DNA of 64,000 bases from Bryoerythrophyllum caledonicum. Its lineage: Eukaryota; Streptophyta; Bryopsida; Pottiales; Pottiaceae. This document shows positions 25,301 to 37,339 of the stretch, one piece after another. The notes under the pieces are model-generated. The model was not told the DNA's origin. It did no database searches and worked only from the letters and a program-made list of their open reading frames with translations. A program made the position numbers and the translations under genes. The stretch lies in assembly GCA_963971425.1 (NCBI GenBank), contig OZ020523.1, forward strand, positions 22,921,105 to 22,985,104, in the 5' to 3' direction. Numbering within the stretch: position 1 is the stretch's first letter; every line of letters starts with the position of its first letter.

Positions 25301-26224
25301 TTGACGGCGGTGACCCAGCTTCGTGACCTTCATGTTGAGCAGCAGACCCAGACCGTGCCCATGCCAACGTATAACCGGCTCCAGGATCGGATGGAGACAT
25401 TAGAGGCGGAATTGACCCGGACACGCCAGGAGCTAGAGGCATCCCGCCAGGCGGAGGCGGCCACATCTGCTTCCCGGCTGAGGCGCCTGGAGATTGAGAT
25501 GCTGGTGAACGCCCGACTGAAGGCTCACGATCAGTTGGTGCTGGATCACTACTTTTTGGTGGAGGATTACCGGCGTCGGGGTTTGACTCCACTGACTCAC
25601 CCAGGTATGCCGCTTAGCCATATGGGTCCTTCTCACCGGCTGTTGTGGGATTCTTGGAAACACTATACAGATGATGTTGCCCGATACCGCCGGTACCTGA
25701 ACCGGTTTTCAGCAGCCTACCCGGACTTCGATTTTCTGGCTGGGGACCTGGAGTCGCAGCAGGAGTCGGGCCTCATCTTGACCCAGATGCCTACCAGTGG
25801 TAGCGCAGCGGCCCCTTCTACAGTGACTTCGGATGGCGGTTACATGTCTGTCTATCCTCCACAGACCTGGGAGGGATTCCGTAGCCACTACACCCCGACC
25901 GTGCCACCGAGACCACCCCCAGTGTCTGACCCTGGGAGCTCCGATGTTCAGACTCTGGGTGATGGGCCACCAAGCAACCTCGACAATAGTCACCCGCACA
26001 CTCTGGGCCCATCGCAGACTGGCGATCAGGCCCTGCCAACTGACCTGTCTCCTCAGGGTCGGGGCCCGGCATGGGTTTCAATGGAGGTTTGCCCTCCTCC
26101 CGAAGCAATGACACCCCGTGGCATCTCCAGGGCAGCGGACAGAGGTACCCGGAGTCCAGCTGCGACACCAGGCATTGGTGCCCTTGGCGACATCCCCGGT
26201 GTTGTTGTCTTTCCCAGTGACTAG
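22325..26224 (+). mobile_element. Large extra coding region 3' of pol in the LTR element
   Basis: About 1300 codons, same strand as pol. The N-terminal third is Glu/Gln/Ser-rich. A compact globular segment lies at about 23.88-24.51 kb: WTFTSWIQWEPW, then LDLVQEFIVGILPPE, VRGLEVALSAEVIREVFGL, and a helical tail to LIEALLEQWF. This spacing resembles the plant 'putative transposon protein' domain seen in Athila-type ORF1 proteins (judged by eye). A coiled coil follows at about 25.26-25.52 kb (MQTLMTALEQ, MVTLEAELTR-like heptads). No signal peptide or membrane segment is visible, so it is not an obvious envelope. Its function is unknown. Confidence 0.75.
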
Positions 26225-26340
26225 GCATACCCTAGTGATTTTTTTTAAGGATGTTAGCAGGGAGTCCCTTCCTCCCAAATTTTCGTTTTTGAATACTTAG
26301 ATTTCGTCCGGCAACACCAGAAGGAGTCATAGAGGCCCTT

Positions 26341-26423
26341 CAATTAAAAATTAAAAAAAACAAAAACAAAAACAAAAAATTTAAAAAAAATAAAATTTAA
26401 AAATTTAAAAAAAAAAAATTAAA

Positions 26424-26455
<32 letters not shown>

Positions 26456-26490
26456 CATCGGAGGACCGATGTAGTTTAGAAGGGGGATAA
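26341..26490 (+). repeat. A-rich tract and polypurine tract before the 3' LTR
   Basis: 26341-26456 is nearly all A with scattered T and C. The sequence TTTAGAAGGGGGATAA (to 26490) lies directly against the 3' LTR and fits the plus-strand priming polypurine tract. Confidence 0.75.
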
Positions 26491-27053
26491 TGTTAAGCGG
26501 AGAACCAGGATTAGAGGACCAGGGTAGTGATTTTCATTTTTGGAATCCGGTTGAGTTTCTGGGCTCTCCAGTGGATGAACCTAGCCAGGCAGATGATTTC
26601 CGTCCTAGACAGTGTTTCATCCACTGGGCTGGCCAGATGAAACCTGGCCAGGTAGATGATTTCAGTCCTGACCAGTTTCATCCGCTAGTTGGATGAACCT
26701 GGGCAGCTGGATGACTTCCATCCAGCCCAGTGTTCATCCGCCGGATGACTTCCATTAGGGTTTGGTGCACATGGAGGGGGAGCTTGGAGCTCTCTCTCTC
26801 TCTCTCTCTCACACACACTTGAAACTTGGAGTTAGAGCTTAGACACAATTAGGGTTAGAGGAGTTTAGGAGGTGTTTTGAGGTGACATTGAGTTGGAGAG
26901 GCTTTGCCATGTACAAACTATGACCTAGCCAATAAAATCCGACGTGATTTGAGGTTTCATGAGGAGTTTTGAGCAAATCAGGGTTTCATTAGGGTTTTTA
27001 GGGTTTCTAGGATTTATGTGAAAGTGAGTTTGTAGGACAATCTCCCTTTAACA
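26491..27053 (+). repeat. 3' LTR
   Basis: 563 bp, same ends as the 5' LTR and about 99 per cent identical to it; the few differences are transitions. Followed by the target duplication AAGAG at 27054-27058. Confidence 0.95.
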
Positions 27054-27058
27054 AAGAG

Positions 27059-28222
27059 ATTGGTGGTCTCACAACTAGAATCTTTAGTAAATATGGAAGT
27101 ACTTTAGTGAGTCTTTAAACTTAAGCAATAAATAGTTTTAGCTCCTTTATGGAAGGTTGCAAGAGAAGTCATCTTGTTCCGTAAATCTTATCCACTCTTT
27201 TGCTATTTGACAGGATTCTAGACATTAAGAGGTATTGAAGGATTGACAATGAGCTAGAGGTCAAAACTAATGGTTTCTTTGCCTGACTACAAGAAGTTGT
27301 AAGGTATATCCATCATGACCAACAAATTAAGCAATGTGCATATAAGGAGATTCCAAATAGTTATACATTTGTTTTTTAGTGATAGCCAATAGGATTACAA
27401 TCTCAACCCAAGTGATTTCATACTTTTCCAATGAAAATTGAATTAGTTCCAAATTTCAAAGTATGCTGCCATGTTTGGCCCATTTCTGCCACTAGGTACC
27501 CCCCATTAGTGCCGACCAAAAGCTAGGGTCTTGACCAATAGTAAGCCTTAAATTGGAGCTGAAAAAGAGTGAAAGGGTAGCAATGGGGTGGATATGGGGC
27601 GGAATTGGAACCAAATATAGAGTGCGGTGATAGGAAGGTGGCGGTAATGGGCAAGACTACCTCATTATGTGATAAGTTTTGAAACTGAATTTGGTGCAAA
27701 ATGATGAAAAATGATTGGTAAAAAAGACTAACAAAACAAAGAAGGATCAAGGCTTCCATGATTTTCAAATGCAAGAGATAAAAGAAAGGTTAGGACCTTG
27801 ACTTCTCTTCATTGCAAAGAATTGAAACAACCGTCAAGGCTTCAATTCTTCTTCTATGCAAAGAAATTACAAAGCTCATGTACCTTGTACTGTACAGTGG
27901 GATGATGCTCAAAATGACATTTTTGCATTCCCAGGGAAAGTAATTTCACTGCTGCCAACTTTGACACCCTACTGAGGGCTAAAAAATTGATAATTTACCA
28001 TGAAAATTTTGGCACAAGATCATCTCTATGTTGACAACATGTGTGCCAAATTTCAATGCTAGAAAATGAATACAAAATAACATGTATTCAAAATCTATTC
28101 CTTTGCATAAACAGTGCCAGCTCTTCCCAACAGTGCTCTGTGCAGGTGTGGCTCTGTTTCCATTGCAACCGAGCAAGAGTCCGCCACATCCAAAACATCC
28201 TTCTAGTGACGACAAACCTATA
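27059..28222. other. Intergenic DNA with a degraded MITE
   Basis: No gene seen. 27302-27600 is an inverted, diverged copy of MITE family 1 ('accaacaaattaagcaatgtgcatat', then 'cccaagtgatttcatac'). 27830-28200 has no coding signature. Confidence 0.5.
27302..27600 (-). mobile_element. MITE family 1, diverged inverted copy
   Basis: Follows the reverse complement of the 8048-8401 copy, with many substitutions and no clear right terminus. It is older than the other copies. Confidence 0.6.
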
Positions 28223-28574
28223 AGGTAAGCTCCTCTAAAACCAACAAGTTAAGGAATGTGCATATATGGAGAGAGGAGATAGTTATACTATCATTTTTCA
28301 GTGATAGCTAATAGAATTGCAATTCCAACCCAAGTGATTTCTTATTTTTTTGATGAAAACTGAATTAGTTATAAATTTTCAAACTGTGTAGCCATGTTTA
28401 GTGGGTGGCCAGCACGAGGTACCCCCATAACCAATGACCAAAAGTAAGGGTCTTGACTAATAGCAAACCTCCATTTGGAGCTGAGTTGGTGGTACTGGGA
28501 TGGAAGAGGGTTGGATATACCCCAATTTTATAGGCGTTGGCTACGGGTTTTGGTTGGTTATGGGGGGCTCACCT
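28223..28574 (-). mobile_element. MITE family 1, complete inverted copy
   Basis: 352 bp, beginning AGGTAAGCTCCTCT and ending in GGGGGGCTCACCT, flanked by TA (28221-28222 and 28575-28576). It is the same family as 8048-8401 but in opposite orientation. It lies just upstream of the GC-rich leader of the intact receptor gene. Confidence 0.85.
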
Positions 28575-28576
28575 TA

Positions 28577-30506
28577 GTAGCCTAGAAAACGGTGTCAACT
28601 TGGTCAATTGGTATACAGTGCGTGGACGACTCAGCGTTATCGCATCAGTTGACGCGCAGCCAATGAACCGTGACTCGGCGGACATCGGGCCTGACGGAGC
28701 CACGAGATCAAGGGACTTGAACTGCGGAGCGAGATCTGGGACGCGCGTTGCACTCTACCGCGTTACGGGCGCAGCGTTCGTTGAAGAAGTCTCCACACTC
28801 GCACCTCGACCGCGCTTGCCGGACACAGAGAATTCCATCGTTTCGCGCACAAGCCGAGGTTTCTACGAGGAGCCGAGCACCCTCTCTTTGCTAGCCGCTG
28901 TGCATATTGTTACTGCAGTCGCGGATTCATGAAGCTTGCTCTTGCTGGAAGGACCTGTGAGACGAATGACCCGGTATGGCCGCGACCAGGCTCTTTGTCT
29001 GCTTCTGGTTTCCTGTATTGAGTGTAAATGATGCATGGCTCAAAGGAAGGTGCGTAGTACAGATGTCTGGTGCGGTGATACAGGTGAGTATTGTGATGTC
29101 ACTTTTTGATTTAGCGATGAATTGTAGTTGTTTCCGACACTTCCGAGGGGTTCTTCAGTAGGTGGTGGCGAATCTTGGGCATACTAGAGTTGTTCGGGGG
29201 ATTCCATTTGTTCTGTACTGCTTGGCTAAAGTGAAGCACAAGAGGGGGTGAGCTGATGAGGTCCAGAGTTGATTGTGTCTCTGGTCGGGCCCTCGTCTTT
29301 TCTCTCCCTCTCAATCCTGCTATCTTACAGGTTTGGACCTCGTGTGCAAGTGGTGATAAACTCTGAGGTGGATTGGTGCTTGATGTCAGTCGTGATTTTC
29401 GGTGTTGTGTGTCTCGATGAAGGCAGGATAAGCGTACTCCCGGTGGGGGAATGTGAGTGCTGTGTGGGTGGAACGTTGTGTGGAGTTTCAACTACGACTT
29501 GGATGAAGGGTGGCAGTGGACTAGTTCTACGCAGGTGGAGGTGAACCATTTTCTGTCCAGGGTATACCACTGCTTGTTTGTGATATCGTCGGAAGCGCTT
29601 CCTGCGGGGGGTTATGTATCCGAGCTAGATCGGCAGAACGTGCTTGTCGAGGTAATCTCATACTGTCGCTTGGTTAATCTTCGGTGTATGTTTTCTTGGA
29701 TCAAAGATGAGAAAAGGAAGAAAACTAAAGCAAATAGTGGAAGCAGCTTGCTGTAACCGACACCAATGCTTAGTGGCCTGTAAGGCTTGTTGTGTTTGCT
29801 GATTATTATCAGTGGCATGTGAGCCTGCATGTGTTTTATGGACTGGGCAATTCTGGTTTGGTACAGAAACTGTGACGAGTGTTATCAGAGGCACATCCTG
29901 AGACGGTAACTGATAGTTTTCTTTTGTGGTCGTGTGGAAGAAGTCCTGACGATGGGGATGTGCGTATTGTGCTGATGCAGGTGTTGGGCGTTCAGAGGAT
30001 GATGTTACAAGGATAGTTTTGGGTGGAATTCCGTGCTATTTGTGGGGCGAAAGCTGTGGAGGCACGCGATCGTTAAGTGGAGTTGCAGCTTGACATCCTC
30101 TGTTGGTCTCAGAAGCTGGAAAGTTGCGAAGGTGGTGTGATCACATTAATGCTATGTTGAAGGACATTCGTGTCTGACTGGTTCAGTGACCCTCGAACGT
30201 ATGCGGTAGTGACACTGGACCGGCACTTACAAACCGCGGGCTTCAGAGCCAAACACTTGCTTCTTATTGGCATCTTCAGGATGTCAGAAGGCAAACCATT
30301 ACCACGTTCTTCCTATTACCACCACTCCATAATTGATCCCGTGTGCACCCCATTAACAACCATTTATTCATTCATAGCTACAATTTAAGGTTTGATATTG
30401 GTCATGATCCCATAAACTTGGTCGGCGCTTACAGGTGCGGCTGGGGCAGTAATCGCGTACATGTCGCAGACCAGTCTGAAAACTTACCACTAATAATTAT
30501 ATCACA
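28577..30506 (+). promoter_or_regulatory. Upstream region of the TNL receptor (probable promoter / non-coding leader)
   Basis: Base composition changes sharply to GC-rich at about 28600-28930, unlike flanking AT-rich DNA. It includes a CCAAT near 28660. Possible non-coding exon borders are GATACAG|GTGAGT near 29083, CTTACAG|GTTTGG near 29330 and GTCGAG|GTAATC near 29650. ORFs such as 28537-28932 have no recognisable domain. The likely reading is promoter plus a spliced 5' UTR for the receptor starting at 30507, but an unrelated gene relic cannot be excluded. Confidence 0.4.
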
Positions 30507-33500
30507 ATGCGTCCCCTCCAGATCTGCTCCTTGCTTAGTTTTGCTGTAATCGGCTGGGTTATCGTACACGTCACTGTGACCAGGAATCGCATGAAGCGTT
30601 GGCTACGCCGGGACAATCCGGCCCAAGAGACCAAACCTGATCTGGAATGTCCTTCCGAGAGGAACATAAGTGATGAGGAACATGTTGCTGTAGAATCAAA
30701 TGATGTTGGTCCATCTGATCAATGCAGGTATGTGATGACAAACAAAGATCTTCTGCTGAAAGAGATGGGTTTGCTGATTGGAGGGAAGGCTGTTCTTTGT
30801 AATACGCATGTGTATATATGAACTAGGTTGGGCGAATGACACGCATTAGTATTGAGGATGTGTTGAAACTTGTGGCATATCTAGGAAGCCAAGCGTGGAG
30901 GCAAGTGTGGAGCCCAGCGTGGAGCCAAAGCATAGGATATTCTTGAGCCATAGCGGGGCCCAAAAGAACTTCACATGGCAACTATGTGAAGACTTGGAAA
31001 GAGTACAACACTATCCATTCTTTGATCGACGCGATGATAGCTTGCCAAAGGGTGAAGAGTTCCCACCCCTCATTTTTAAGGCTGCACGACAATGCCGTAT
31101 TGCAGTGTTGGTGATATGTGATGAGTTCTTCACCCGTTCCAAGTGGCCTATGATAGAGTTGAATGAGTTTGTGAAGGCTCAGGGATCTAGTAACCAAGAC
31201 CTCAAGATTCTACCATTGTTTCTTGGAATTACCATGGAACAATTTCATGATAAGAAGCGACAAGCACGGTGGTTGAAGAAATGGAAGGAGTTTGCTTGCA
31301 CTGACAAGAGAATTGATGTGGAGGCATGGAAGGATACTTTGTCAAAGATCCCAGGTGGATTAAATGCAATGGAGTATAATGGAGTTACTGAAGGGGAAGT
31401 GGTGTTTAGGGGGAAAGTGGTGGAAGCCATTTGCAAGCTCTTATGCCCTGATGTGAAGTATGATGTGTCCCATGTGCAATCATTGGAACAATTATGTGAG
31501 GTATGGATAAGTCATTGTTTTCTATCCAAGCATGTGTTACAATTGACTCTCATGTCCAGCTAAGATTAGAACATGTATTACAATGTATAGTTTAGCAATA
31601 ACTTGGTTTTTGAGCAATTTGTAAATGATACATACATGTCAAGATCTCTAAGTTGCTCTTGTGTTGATTTAGTGACGCTCAATTGTGAAGGTGTTTTTTT
31701 ATGGTTGAAATAAAATCTCATTGGCTTAGGAAATTGGATGAAATTTGACATGCGATAATTGACTTTAAAGAGCCTTTAACACTTTTACCTACAAAGGTGG
31801 AATGAAGTGGGTGGTTTGATTTCATCTTGTTAAATGGGAAACTCTTCCATGAAGTTTTGAGGTCCTAATTGTAATCCTCAAGAATCTTTGGCCACATAGG
31901 TGCTTTGATAACTAATTGACGTGTTTTGATTGTCTAAGGGTTTAACATAGCTCACGGTGTTCTTCCTCTTGGCAGCCAATATTGAAGAAGATGAATACGG
32001 TTAAAGTATCTTCTCGGTTTGAAGTCAAAGTAGTTGGGTTGTATGGAATGGGTGGTGTTGGAAAGACCACCATCTCAAGGGCCATATGCAATGAAATGTT
32101 CAAAGATTTTAATGGAACGGTTTGCCACGTGGAATTGGGAGGCAATGATCAAGTGGAGTTGCAGAAGAGAGTCCTTCGAGAAGTGACGTATGCTAATGCA
32201 TCAATCTTGGAGATTGATCCTAACAAGGTGAGGCCTTGGGATGTTGATGGTACCAAAAGTTTTGATATTGATTATCCATTTTGTGTTGTCAGTAGATTTG
32301 GAAAAGTTAATTGATAGTAATTTTAGTGATATCACTTTCCCACCTTATTTATGAATTTCTAGTCCATTGTAGAAATGTTGCAGTTTCTTTTAGATGAGCT
32401 GTTTTCATGATACACTTGTATGATGTACGTTTTTGATTGTATGGTAAATTTAGTTTCATGTATGGTAATTTTGGCTTCTAATATGTCCAAATCATGTTTG
32501 ACAGCTTGATGATTTATTGAAACAGCGCATGCATCGGCAAGAAGTGTTTCTTGTATTGGATAATGTATGGGATGATCATGTTGAAGAAGCATTGAAGTAT
32601 CTCAAGATTGGCCACCATGCTAAAAGTATGGTGTTGGTGACATCGCGATCTATTAGAGTTTTGAATCGATTGGGCATTGAGGAGTGCAATTGCATGGAGA
32701 TGTCAAATCTGGAGTATGAAGGAGCAAGGAATATACTCCTTCATTATAGTGGAAACTCTTGGGAATCCATTGGAGATGAAAGCAAATGGGAGATTGTTGA
32801 GAGGTGTGTAAAGAAATGTTACTTTTCAACGGGGGAGATATCATCATGGGATTTGGATGGAGTGTGTAGATTTCATCTGTTGGCACTGAAGGCCTTGGGG
32901 GCCCAATTAGTAACTACTGAAATCAAAGATTGGGATGAAGTGTTGAAGGTGTTGGATAAGTTCAACATGTGGAAAGAGAAAGTGCACCCTGTGTTCTCAA
33001 TTCTTGGCTTGGGATATGATGCTCTACAAAAGGATCTGCAAGAGATATTCTTGGACCTTGCACTTCTTTGGAAGTCTAAGTTGATTGAGAATGCAAGGCC
33101 TCATTGCAAGAAAATCGTCTTGGAGTGGGAATGGTTGTGCACATTGCATTCATTGTCTAAAGAAGATATGATTCTAAATGTAAGGCTTCTCTCATATTCC
33201 TTCTTGTATAATTTGATTTTGTAGAGGTAATGTGGTATGTTTTGAAAGTCACTCAAACTTGAAGTAGCATATGAAGCGAGTGAATGTTGATGATTGGCAT
33301 TATGGAGTTTCACATCCATGCACAATGATATAATGGGGCCTTGTTGTTGGTGTTGTTCTTTTAGGTGAAGGCTCTTGAACGAAAGGGGCTTTTGGAGAAA
33401 GTCAATGATATAACTAAGTTGGAATACAACATTCATGATTTGTACTATGAATTTGCCGAAGTAGAAGCACAAGCACGACCGTTTGAAGAAAGGCGGTTTC

Positions 33501-35389
33501 TATTGAACAAGAATGGAACTGATATCCCACAGGAACTGGAAGTGTATCCACCAAATGGCTCTTATTGGCCACATTTGAAAAGGCTTATCATTTGCAATAG
33601 TGAAGTACAGAGCTTGAAGGGAGCAAATTTGCATCACTGTAAGAACGTGGAAGTATTAGTTTTGAAGGATTGTGACCTATTGGAGGAGGTTGATGTGAGA
33701 GGGATGGACAACTTGAGACTCCTGGTGGTTTTTGGTTGTGATATTCTCGGTAATCTAACAGGGCTTGACACACTGAAAAATCTTGAGTATTTTTTATGCC
33801 ATGCAAACTATCACGTTCGAATCAATCTTGCATGTCATTCAACAAGATTGCGGGTGGTAAGGGTATTTGGTGCACAAGGTTTGTTTCCACCGGACCTCAG
33901 CAAGTGCACAAAATTATGTAAGGTTACTCTTCCTTCATATTCTGAGTTCTTTGACGTTGATGAGGATGCTCGTGTAGATATTTCCAAATACCTGCCGACA
34001 TCTATACAAAAGCTTAAATGGTCAGGGGATTTTGAATTACCGTTTCCTGGATTGGCCGCATTCACAAACTTGCAAGACTTGAATCTTTCTTGGTGCTTTG
34101 GTGTGTGGGATTTGTCAAGCCTATCTGCACTCACTTTGCTGAAGAAGCTGAACGTCGCATGTACAGAAATTTCTGAGATACCTAGTGGGCTAGGGAAGTT
34201 GAGGCATCTACAGTACCTTGATGTGAGCAATTGCGACAATCTCACGAGCATAGTGGGCATCGTTCACGCAACGACCTTGCAGACAATCCTTGCACATGGT
34301 TGTAAGAAATTGGAGAAGGTGCCTGATGATTTGAGCACCTTACAGCATTTGGAGATGCTTGATTTATATGGGGCTGTCAAGATATCTAGGCTGCCGAGCC
34401 ATCCCGAACAAGAGGGGAAATTGAAAGTGAAAGTGGGCGGATGTTGGGGTTTGATTCCGACCCTTGTGCAGAGGCTCAGGGGGCCTGAGGTTGCACGGGA
34501 TGCTTGTGTAGATGGATGCAATTGTGACTCATGTGAATCCATGGGATCATGGATTGCAGCAAAGAAGCGTGTCGACATTGCAGCCTTCAACTGGCTAAAG
34601 GATGTTCTTGGTGGTTTTGGATATCATAGCCATGTCTTTGAATTTTATTGGTCATACTTGTTGGATGATGAAAATCAGGTCACTGATGTTTTAATAAGAG
34701 GACTATGTGAACATGACGTTCGTGGGAGCAGAGGCATGATCAGTCTTGCTGATGTGTTAAAGGATATCACAATGTGTGGATGTATTAGAGTTCATCTTAG
34801 GTGGGCTGTAGTGGCAACATCACCATGTACGTTAAAAGTTGTGACGAGGGGGGCAGTGATGGAGCCATGGAAGAAAACCCTCCTTCACCACACGATAAAG
34901 ACTATGCTCCCTCATTTTCTATTTGTGAGAAGGAAGATCATCAAGGAGATTATGTTGGATACTAGTGACGATGAGGACAAAAAGCAGGGAGATGAGAGAG
35001 ATGAAAGCAGTAGTTGGTTTGTGAAGACGCGGCCTTACCAGGCAATATTGGTTGTGTTGCAAAAGTGTACAAAAAATCTTGAGGATGCATGTGACCAAGG
35101 CATTGACCCTATGCGTTGCCATGAGGGCAAGAAACTTGTTCACATTTTTCTGCGTGAACTTGAAGCAACGAAGAGTGAAGAGCTAGAGGATGGAAGTATG
35201 TTGCAAGCGTTGATGGATAGGTATGGAAAATGTTACACTATCCGATACAAAGAACTTTTTCCGAACTTCCAGTTTGAAAGCACTCTTGGAGAAGAAATTG
35301 TACACTTTGGTGAAAGTTATTATGAATTTCTTCACGATTTTGAGTACGATGTGGAAGACCGTCATTCTGAAGACATTTTGGATGGATGA
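30507..35389 (+). CDS. TIR-NB-ARC-LRR immune receptor with N-terminal membrane segment (intact, five exons)
   Basis: Exons 30507-30727, 30885-31500, 31976-32227, 32505-33179 and 33365-35389; all introns are GT/AG and all phases agree, giving about 1262 residues. Residues 5-25 (ICSLLSFAVIGWVIVHVTV) form a hydrophobic anchor followed by basic residues. The TIR domain (~89-250) starts IFLSHSGAQKNF; SKWPMIEL carries the Glu (about 165) equivalent to the NADase catalytic residue of plant TIRs. NB-ARC: P-loop GMGGVGKTT (~303-311), kinase-2 FLVLDNVWDD (~378), RNBS-B VLVTSRS, GLPL-like HLLALKALG, and IHD (~611-613) at the MHD position. Leucine-rich repeats span about 645-960. A ~300-residue C-terminal region with an acidic stretch (TSDDEDKK) is not recognised. 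Known TNLs detect pathogen effectors and signal by TIR NADase activity. It is the only complete member of the cluster. Confidence 0.88.
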
Positions 35390-37339
35390 GATTTGAAATT
35401 TGGCTTTTTTTGTGAAGATTTGTAGATGATACCACACCTAGTTGTCACTACTTGGATAGTGGCTTTTGGAGGTAGTCACGTGGGTTAACAAAGTACTAGG
35501 GTAGAGTCACTAGGAATTCCAGTGAGAAAAGCATCAGACAACATGAACACAGTTTGATGGATGAAACGTTTCATCTCAAGCTATTGGGAGCGCAACATTG
35601 TGAATTATGTAGGAAGAATGTAAACCAATTTTGCAAATGTGCTAGATATTCATGAACATGAGAGTTCGAATTATGTTCACAATTTGCAGCTCACGTTATG
35701 TCGTAATTTATGATGATTCATAATCATGCCTCATTACAAGACTAAATATCACATATCATCACTTGTGTAGTTGTGCCCTATATGGATTCTACTCAGATGA
35801 TGTTCGGCTTATATTCTAGTGATGTCCCTTTAAGTAATCAAGTGATACTATCGCAAATATCACGTATAAAAGTCCTATCCGGAGGGCTTTTCCTACAAAG
35901 AACCGTGCAGAAGCAGCTGGAATGGCACACTGCTGAGAACAAAGAGACTCTCTGCTAGTCTGCTCAGCTTCAATGGCATGTAGGCTCTGGAAACCTGCTC
36001 CGGTTTAGCTTCTAGTTCTAGCAAGTCGTGTCTATTTTCATGTTTTATTCATTTTTCATCCGAATAAAACAATGGTTTATTTGTGATAAAGTATCACAGA
36101 TCATAGCGTGTTGTAAGTTTCTTTGCATAATCACTGATGATACCAAAATGAGAAATCTAATGTCTCCAATTCCTTCATATTGAATAGGGTACTGAATAGA
36201 TTTAATATGAAGAAAATCAAGTACTATTTATCAATGAAATCTATGTAATAATACGTAATTGAAACCGAGTGGATGCAACTCTAAAAGATTTGAAATGTTC
36301 ACGAAAATTCTTATTAATTTCTTTCCATAACGTGCAATGGTGCTCAAAATGGTGTAGCGTTGAACTGCCATCAATAAAGTCGTCTATTTTAGTGTATCAC
36401 TAAAATTGCACCAAAGTCAAGTACTTCACATAGATACCCACTCTTGCATTGTTTAGATTATAAGGCCAACATCGACAACAGCTAAAGTAGTAGGAAACTG
36501 ATAACACAATGCGAGCAACCTAGACCTTGGGCATCTTCCCAACAAAATTTTGTTTTCCAAAGTTTCAAACACAAAACTTTGAGATTTCTCTCCTCTTCTA
36601 CACTTCCTACTTCAACAAAGAACAATGATCTTTATCCTGACTATTTGGATCAAGATTTTATTAAACAAAACAAAACTGAGTTTACAAGAAAATACAAGGT
36701 ACTTGACTTGAGTCCCTTCGGTTGGAAATTGTTTTAAGTGTGCTAGAAGAAGCCTTTGATACATCCAAAAATGGTGGCCTAGAACCTGTCGTTTTTTCAT
36801 TTCGCCCTAGAAAGAACCCGACGTTTTTCATTCAAAAGTGTCACTCTTCACTCACTAAATGTCGCTCTTCGCTCACTGAAAATCGGAAAAGCGTTTATTT
36901 TTTTGTCCTTTGTGACCTAACTAACTCCCCCGTTCAAAAAATCCTCAAAATAGTGAATGAAAAACGACAGGGTTTGTTGTAGTGTTGTCGAGTGAGCAAG
37001 CCCCTAGGCGTTGCTTAGGAATTTTTCAAAACGTTGCTAGACACCTTGTTTTCTTGTAGTGAATGTGCATTTTGTCCAAAAATACTTCAATTTCGATGAA
37101 GACAACACACATTCAGATCAGAAGATGGAAGAACCGAGCAAGGAGATGGAAATGTGACAATGACACTATTTGATCTGTTAATTCCAAGACATCAACTTTG
37201 CTTTCTTACCTCACAATCAAGTGAAACATTCGTGATTTTCACGACTACAGTGGATCTCATAATCAAATATGAACATCATTTGACATGGAACTTGTAACGT
37301 TGCTGTTGGACTTTGCATTCATCAGTGTCATCGCTTGGA
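35390..37339. other. 3' flank of the TNL gene and intergenic DNA
   Basis: 35390-35960 includes sequence shared with the remnant at 60305-60590 ('gctagatattcatgaacatgagagtt', 'tgactaaatatcacat'), so it is the old 3' UTR. AATAAA near 36063 is a possible polyadenylation signal. 36071-37339 is AT-rich without a gene, apart from the inverted repeat at 36783-36974. Confidence 0.5.
36783..36974. mobile_element. Possible small MITE bounded by ~19 bp inverted repeats
   Basis: ACCTGTCGTTTTTTCATT (left) and AATGAAAAACGACAGGGT (right) pair with a couple of mismatches, about 190 bp apart. No target duplication was identified, so the class is open. Confidence 0.4.

Larger units (their letters stand above)
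12054..27053 (+). mobile_element. Ty3/gypsy LTR retrotransposon, 15.0 kb, Athila/Tat-like layout, nearly whole
   Basis: LTRs of 563 bp (12054-12616 and 26491-27053) begin TGTTAA and end TTAACA. The 5 bp target duplication AAGAG flanks them at 12049-12053 and 27054-27058. Internal parts in order: untranslated leader with tandem repeats, gag with zinc knuckles, aspartic protease, reverse transcriptase, RNase H, integrase with a GPY/F-type tail, a long charged extension, then a second large coding region after pol. Protease-RT-RNaseH-integrase order is diagnostic of Ty3/gypsy; the great length and extra 3' coding region recall the Athila/Tat group. The two LTRs differ at about six positions, all transitions, so the insertion is young. 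It looks nearly whole, with one or two breaks in its coding region at most. It lies in plus orientation between receptor relics. Confidence 0.95.

Noticed and set aside
22325-26224. The post-pol coding region as an envelope gene
   Set aside because: No signal peptide, membrane span or cysteine-rich ectodomain is visible; a coiled coil and a globular plant-transposon-like segment are seen instead.
28537-28932. 131-codon ORF as a gene upstream of the TNL
   Set aside because: It begins within a MITE end, has no recognisable domain, and more likely belongs to a GC-rich promoter or leader.
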